Origin: Firmicutes bacterium UBA4996 | Lineage (GTDB): Bacteria; Bacillota; Limnochordia; Darwinibacteriales; Darwinibacteriaceae | Direction: 5' to 3' | DNA length: 53,018 nucleotides | NCBI GenBank assembly: GCA_002396805.1 | Contig: DGYW01000064.1 | Coordinates: 103,808 to 156,825, forward strand | Made by a program: the position numbers and the translations under genes | Shown: positions 49,391-53,018 of the stretch, piece after piece | How the letters are laid out: each line of letters starts with the position of its first letter | Numbering within the stretch: the first letter of the stretch is position 1 | The notes under the pieces: model-generated | Told to the model about the DNA's origin: nothing | Seen by the model: only the letters and a program-made list of their open reading frames with translations | Database searches by the model: none

Positions 49391-50442
49391 ATTGCCTGAC
49401 AAATAGCCCGGTAAAACTTGGGGCGAAATTGGATCAATGCTGTATTAACGCGACTAGGATGAACCCGATTGGTTAGCAAAACCCCGTAAAAGCCTTTAGC
49501 AAAGTCGATCCAGATGGATGTTCCCGTAAAGCCAGTATGACCAATGGAATGGGACGAAATCAATTCACTTCCGGAGCAAGCTTCCGGACTCGGTAATAAC
49601 CAGCCTAAGGTTCTTGGTTGGCTTGGGTCCGGAGAATAATTATTTCGTAAAAGAGCTACCGTGTTAGGTTTTAAGATTTGTCTCCCTCCATAACTCCCTG
49701 CTTGGAGAAGCATTGTACAGAAAATACCTAGGTCTTTTGCTGTGCTAAAGAGCCCTGCGTTTCCACTCACTCCGCCTAAGCCCCGGGCGTTTTCGTCGTG
49801 GACTACGCCACGCAAGAAAACTTTCTCTTCGGGATCCCACTCGGTATAAGCTGCGCGGTCTAATTTGGAGCGAGGCACCCCATAGCTAGTGTCTTTAAGT
49901 TTGAGGGGTTCCGCTACTAGTTTCTGAAAAAGCACATCCAGTGTAGTGCCTGTGAGCTGTTCTAAAATCAAGGCCAGGGTAATAAAACCCACGCAGGAGT
50001 ATTCAACGGCCGTATCAGTGGGATAACTCAGGGGCACTTTCAAGACAGTCTCCAAGGCGGTATCCTTACTTCTAAATCTGGTATCTTGATACAATGGATA
50101 GACTGCGGGCAAACCAGAGGTGTGGGCCAGGAGTTCTTTGATGGTGATGTTGATTTTATCTTGGGGGGCGTTGGAGATTAGTTTGCCCAAAGGATCATCT
50201 AGCCTAATCACCCCATCTTCAATCAATTTTAAGGTTATTGTGGTGGTACTGACCACCTTGGATAGAGAGGCTAAGTCAAATATGCTGTCAGGGTTAGTTG
50301 GCTGGGGCTGGGGAAAGAAGCTAAGATTACCAAAAGCCCTTGGACCGGTCTCTTTGCCCTCATAACCTACTAGGGCCACCGCGCCCGCAGAATCTCTATC
50401 AGCCACAAATTTTTCAACTAGGTCGAACGCTTGAGTAAACAT
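49387..50442 (-). CDS. Serine hydrolase, beta-lactamase/PBP-like (class C)
   Basis: 351 residues without signal peptide. Active-site motifs: SxxK at S59-L-S-K62 (DLASLSKV), the second motif is Y148-S-C150 instead of YSN, and the third is H302-T-G304 (GHTGFTGTS) in the KTG position. The block VHDENARGLGGVSGNAGLFST (about 214-234) is typical of the beta-lactamase-related esterases and PBP4*-like proteins. It is therefore more likely an esterase or D-aminopeptidase-like hydrolase than a resistance enzyme. It starts at ATG 50442 with AAAGGACTG upstream. It is divergent from pgcA and convergent with the ger operon. Confidence 0.87.
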   Translation of the reverse strand: MFTQAFDLVEKFVADRDSAGAVALVGYEGKETGPRAFGNLSFFPQPQPTNPDSIFDLASLSKVVSTTTITLKLIEDGVIRLDDPLGKLISNAPQDKINITIKELLAHTSGLPAVYPLYQDTRFRSKDTALETVLKVPLSYPTDTAVEYSCVGFITLALILEQLTGTTLDVLFQKLVAEPLKLKDTSYGVPRSKLDRAAYTEWDPEEKVFLRGVVHDENARGLGGVSGNAGLFSTAKDLGIFCTMLLQAGSYGGRQILKPNTVALLRNNYSPDPSQPRTLGWLLPSPEACSGSELISSHSIGHTGFTGTSIWIDFAKGFYGVLLTNRVHPSRVNTALIQFRPKFYRAICQAI

Positions 50443-50524
50443 AGAATTCAGTCCTTTCTTGTTCTAAGTCATGTATTCCATGGGTTCATTTCTTCTCCTG
50501 GTATCAAAGGTAAATTTCCGCCTA

Positions 50525-50554
50525 TTGCAGGGAAGGATTACGCCAATCTAGAAT
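50525..50554 (+). promoter_or_regulatory. Candidate pgcA promoter
   Basis: TTGCAG (50525-50530), 18-base spacer, TAGAAT (50549-50554), 36 bases before the start codon. Confidence 0.5.
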
Positions 50555-50590
50555 AATTTGTCCATACTAGACTAGAGGAAGGAGATAGCC

Positions 50591-52294
50591 ATGGATGCTC
50601 TTCAACGTTATAATGCTTGGTTACAGGATCCATTAGTTGATTCTGCCACTCGAGAAGAACTTCGTAAATTAGCAGGTAAGCATGATGAAATAGAAGACCG
50701 TTTTTTTCGCTGGTTGGAATTTGGCACAGGGGGGCTACGGGGTACGGTAGGCGCGGGTTCTAACCGGATGAACATTTACACGGTGCGTATGGTGACTCAG
50801 GCCTTAGCAGACACTCTAAAGGCCGAAGGAAAGGCCAACGGCGGAGTAGCCATCGCCCATGATTCGCGCCACATGTCCAGGGAGTTCACCCTCGCAGCAG
50901 CCGGAGTGTTAGTTGGCAACGGGATCTCTGTTTACGTTTTTCCTGAGCTAGCACCAACACCGTTGCTTTCCTATGCGGTTCGGTACTATCAAGCAGCTGC
51001 TGGAATTGTGATCACCGCAAGTCATAATCCACCTCAATACAATGGGTATAAAGTATATAATGAACGTGGCAATCAAATATTGACCGAGGAAGCTTCTAAG
51101 ATTAGTACTCAGATGGCTCAGTTGGGGCTAGAATCTGTGCAGGTCCATCCTGAGCCAGAGGCCAGTTCATTGTGGCACTGGCTAGGCGAAGAGGTGATTG
51201 AATCATATTACCAACGCCTTCTTGAGATTGCTCCCAAAGTAGAGAATAACGAGTCTTTCAGAGTCTTGTATACTCCTCTGCACGGGACAGGAGGGCGTTT
51301 CGTTCCTGAAATCCTGAAAAGGTCAGGCTTTTCGCAGGTTGCTACCGTGGGTGAACAAATGGTCCCAGACGGTGACTTCCCAACGGTTAGCTACCCAAAT
51401 CCTGAAGATCCTGAAGCCTTTCAACTGGCATTTGAGCACGCAAAAAAAGCACCGTGTGATCTTATTTTGGCTACGGATCCCGATGCGGACCGGATGGGTT
51501 CAGCGGTTTGGCACGAAGGCCATTGGGTGCTCTTAAATGGTAACCAAGTCGGGGTACTCTTGACAGATTTCCTCTTGGGCCAGCTCCAGCCGGATCAACG
51601 TAAACGGGCTGTCGTCATCAAGACCATCGTAAGCACAGAAATGGCTCGCCCTATTGTGAAGAAATACGGAGGCGAAGTGCGCGACACCCTCACAGGTTTT
51701 AAGTACATTGGGACCTTAATAGATTTATTACCCCAAGAAGGCAAGGAGTTTGTCTTCGGCTTTGAAGAAAGCTATGGTTATTTGGCTGGCACGGCCGTAA
51801 GAGATAAAGATGCGGTTTTGGCTAGCTTATTGATGGCACAAATGGCCTCTCATTATCAAAAACAGGGGTTAACCTTAGTCGATCGCCTTGATGAACTCAT
51901 GGAAGAGTATGGCTATTACCTCCAGGATTTGGTTTCTTATTCATTCGCAACTAGTATAGAAGCAGAAAAGTCCAGGGAGTTTATTCAAGAGCTTCAGACC
52001 ACTCCCATTACGTTCATTGGGGAGGAAAAGGTGGTACAGGTATTGGATTTCCAGGCTAGCAGGGAGTTAGATTTGCGGACTAACGAAGCCAAGGAAATTC
52101 CTTTACCGAAGGAAGGAGTGCTCCAGTGGATAACGGAGCAAGGGAGTAAGGTGACGTTGCGACCATCGGGTACTGAACCGAAGATGAAACTTTATCTCGA
52201 AGTCTGTGCCTCGTCAGAGGAATACGCTAAAGCTAGAATTTCTCGACTAAAGCAGGCCTTTGATGAAATGGTTCGTCAGGGTCTCCAAAACTGA
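50591..52294 (+). CDS. pgcA: Phospho-sugar mutase (phosphoglucomutase/phosphomannomutase)
   Basis: 567-residue enzyme converting glucose-1-phosphate to glucose-6-phosphate. The phosphoserine is S144 in TASHNPPQYNGYK; the metal loop is D296-x-D298-x-D300-R (DPDADR); the sugar-binding loop is GFEESYGYLAG; the phosphate-binding loop is RPSGTEPKMKLYLEV. Its length matches PgcA-type enzymes rather than the shorter GlmM. It starts at ATG 50591 behind AAGGAG. It completes a route from glycogen phosphorylase (42 kb) to glycolysis. It is a single gene between the serine hydrolase and an HD-GYP gene. Confidence 0.94.
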   Translation: MDALQRYNAWLQDPLVDSATREELRKLAGKHDEIEDRFFRWLEFGTGGLRGTVGAGSNRMNIYTVRMVTQALADTLKAEGKANGGVAIAHDSRHMSREFTLAAAGVLVGNGISVYVFPELAPTPLLSYAVRYYQAAAGIVITASHNPPQYNGYKVYNERGNQILTEEASKISTQMAQLGLESVQVHPEPEASSLWHWLGEEVIESYYQRLLEIAPKVENNESFRVLYTPLHGTGGRFVPEILKRSGFSQVATVGEQMVPDGDFPTVSYPNPEDPEAFQLAFEHAKKAPCDLILATDPDADRMGSAVWHEGHWVLLNGNQVGVLLTDFLLGQLQPDQRKRAVVIKTIVSTEMARPIVKKYGGEVRDTLTGFKYIGTLIDLLPQEGKEFVFGFEESYGYLAGTAVRDKDAVLASLLMAQMASHYQKQGLTLVDRLDELMEEYGYYLQDLVSYSFATSIEAEKSREFIQELQTTPITFIGEEKVVQVLDFQASRELDLRTNEAKEIPLPKEGVLQWITEQGSKVTLRPSGTEPKMKLYLEVCASSEEYAKARISRLKQAFDEMVRQGLQN

Positions 52295-52308
52295 CAATTT
52301 TAAGAAGG

Positions 52309-52339
52309 AACACCCCTCACCGCTTGGGCGAGGGGTGTT
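52309..52339. terminator. Hairpin between pgcA and the HD-GYP gene
   Basis: AACACCCCTC (52309-52318) pairs perfectly with GAGGGGTGTT (52330-52339), loop of 11 bases. T-tracts are weak on both strands, so termination may be partial. Confidence 0.65.
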
Positions 52340-52344
52340 ATTGA

Positions 52345-53018
52345 TTACACTAAGGTACTAAGCTCATCAAGGTGTTGAATGGCTAGGGCGGTGATTTCTC
52401 CATCAATGTGGTTGGCGTCCACATTATTGCGGAGAATTCTCTTTACCGTCTCGTGGGAGAGACCGTCCCTGTAGGGGCGACTTTCTAGTAATGCCTGGGT
52501 GATATCGGCCACAGCCATCAGTCGTGCTTCAGGTTCTAGATCTGGTGCAGAGAGGGCAAAGGGATAGCCTGTGCCATCTAGGCGTTCGTGATGGTAGGCT
52601 GCCCAGCGCTGGATGTGTTGTACTCCGGGGCCAATTGAACCGATCAGATAATAGGTGTGATAAGTATGTTGTTTCATGACGGCCCGTTGTTTTTTATCCA
52701 GGGCCCCTGGATGCATCAAGATTTCATCAGGAATCGCTAGTTTTCCAATATCGTGGAGTAAACCTGCGACCCTAATCAAGCGCACTTTGTGCTCGGACAT
52801 ACCCATGGCCGCACCAAGAAAGCCAGCGATACGGGTTACCCCTTGAGAGTGAGTTCCCGTAAAGGGTGATTTACTATCGACAATTGTAGCTACTAAGTGG
52901 GCGATCTCCTCTAACTCATCTAGTGTTAACATATGACGGAAGGAGAGAAGTTCTTTCTGGATGGGTGCGTAGTTACCATATTGCAGATCGAGCCAAAAGC
53001 TAGGGATGAGAGCTAGAC
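52345..53018 (-). CDS. HD-GYP domain phosphodiesterase, 5' truncated by the window edge
   Basis: Hydrolyses cyclic di-GMP to GMP. The HD motif is LLHDIGKLAIPDEIL and the GYP motif HHERLDGTGYP; further metal-site residues AVADI and the typical tail are present. The first in-frame ATG is 52932 (MLTLDELEEIAHLVATIVDSKSPF would begin there), but the frame stays open to the end of the window with sequence PSFWLDLQYGNYAPIQ before it. Such residues precede the HD domain in many family members, so the start lies outside the window and the visible 224 codons are only the C-terminal part. It may carry a sensor domain upstream. Confidence 0.9.
   Translation of the reverse strand, partial: LALIPSFWLDLQYGNYAPIQKELLSFRHMLTLDELEEIAHLVATIVDSKSPFTGTHSQGVTRIAGFLGAAMGMSEHKVRLIRVAGLLHDIGKLAIPDEILMHPGALDKKQRAVMKQHTYHTYYLIGSIGPGVQHIQRWAAYHHERLDGTGYPFALSAPDLEPEARLMAVADITQALLESRPYRDGLSHETVKRILRNNVDANHIDGEITALAIQHLDELSTLV

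Overview
The window looks like a chromosomal segment from a spore-forming, flagellated, probably anaerobic and saccharolytic Gram-positive bacterium (Bacillota, Clostridia- or Limnochordia-like). This is inferred from a complete spore-germination operon of the GerA type, a FliD gene behind a sigma-D-type promoter, strong GGAGG ribosome-binding sites with frequent GTG/TTG starts, T-tailed intrinsic terminators, two DegV proteins, a cardiolipin synthase and fermentative enzymes such as tyrosine phenol-lyase. There are no phage genes, insertion sequences, CRISPR arrays, tRNAs or rRNAs. Both window ends cut through genes: pullulanase at the left and an HD-GYP protein at the right.

Layout. 1-5.1 kb: type I pullulanase (5' truncated), a sugar MFS transporter, a zinc-ribbon protein and an aldo/keto reductase. 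5.2-11.5 kb: a DUF4091 glycosidase-like gene diverges from a run of GH125 exo-mannosidase, PHP phosphoesterase, OPA-like MFS transporter and two half-size chromate (CHR) transporters. 11.6-18.6 kb: a chemoreceptor diverges from leucyl aminopeptidase, MFS, SBP-PAS-GGDEF diguanylate cyclase and YbgC-like thioesterase. 18.6-24.2 kb, mostly minus strand: ROK kinase, DegV, an ArsR-CoA-disulfide reductase/rhodanese operon with a clear operator, a compact unit encoding a 24-residue Lys/Ala/Pro-rich peptide, and a MATE exporter. 24.3-30.7 kb: an EEP-family phosphatase/nuclease faces two overlapping GGDEF-EAL genes and cardiolipin synthase. 30.8-38.1 kb: TlpA-CcdA-FAD/[2Fe-2S] oxidoreductase, tyrosine phenol-lyase, a second DegV, a small coiled protein plus secreted alpha/beta hydrolase, and a cold-shock protein. 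38.3-41.7 kb: a sigma-D-type promoter followed by fliD, a FliT/FlgN-like chaperone, a SAM methyltransferase and a tandem ComFB protein. 41.8-45.3 kb: a small orphan protein, glycogen phosphorylase and a sugar-phosphate isomerase-like protein. 45.4-49.4 kb: gerA-gerC-small membrane gene-gerB. 49.4-53.0 kb: a serine hydrolase, phospho-sugar mutase and an HD-GYP protein.

How the parts fit. Pullulanase, glycogen phosphorylase, phospho-sugar mutase and a ROK sugar kinase make a scattered but coherent alpha-glucan-to-glucose-6-phosphate route. Cyclic-di-GMP metabolism is unusually dense: one diguanylate cyclase, two GGDEF-EAL proteins and one HD-GYP protein. A putative cyclic-dinucleotide receptor family member (ComFB, duplicated) sits inside the flagellar operon, which suggests a motility link. 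Thiol/sulfur redox appears twice (TlpA/CcdA, and ArsR/CoADR-rhodanese). The items I consider least explained are the 24-residue peptide unit at about 22.6-22.9 kb, the tandem ComFB gene in a sigma-D operon, and the GH125/PHP/OPA cluster.
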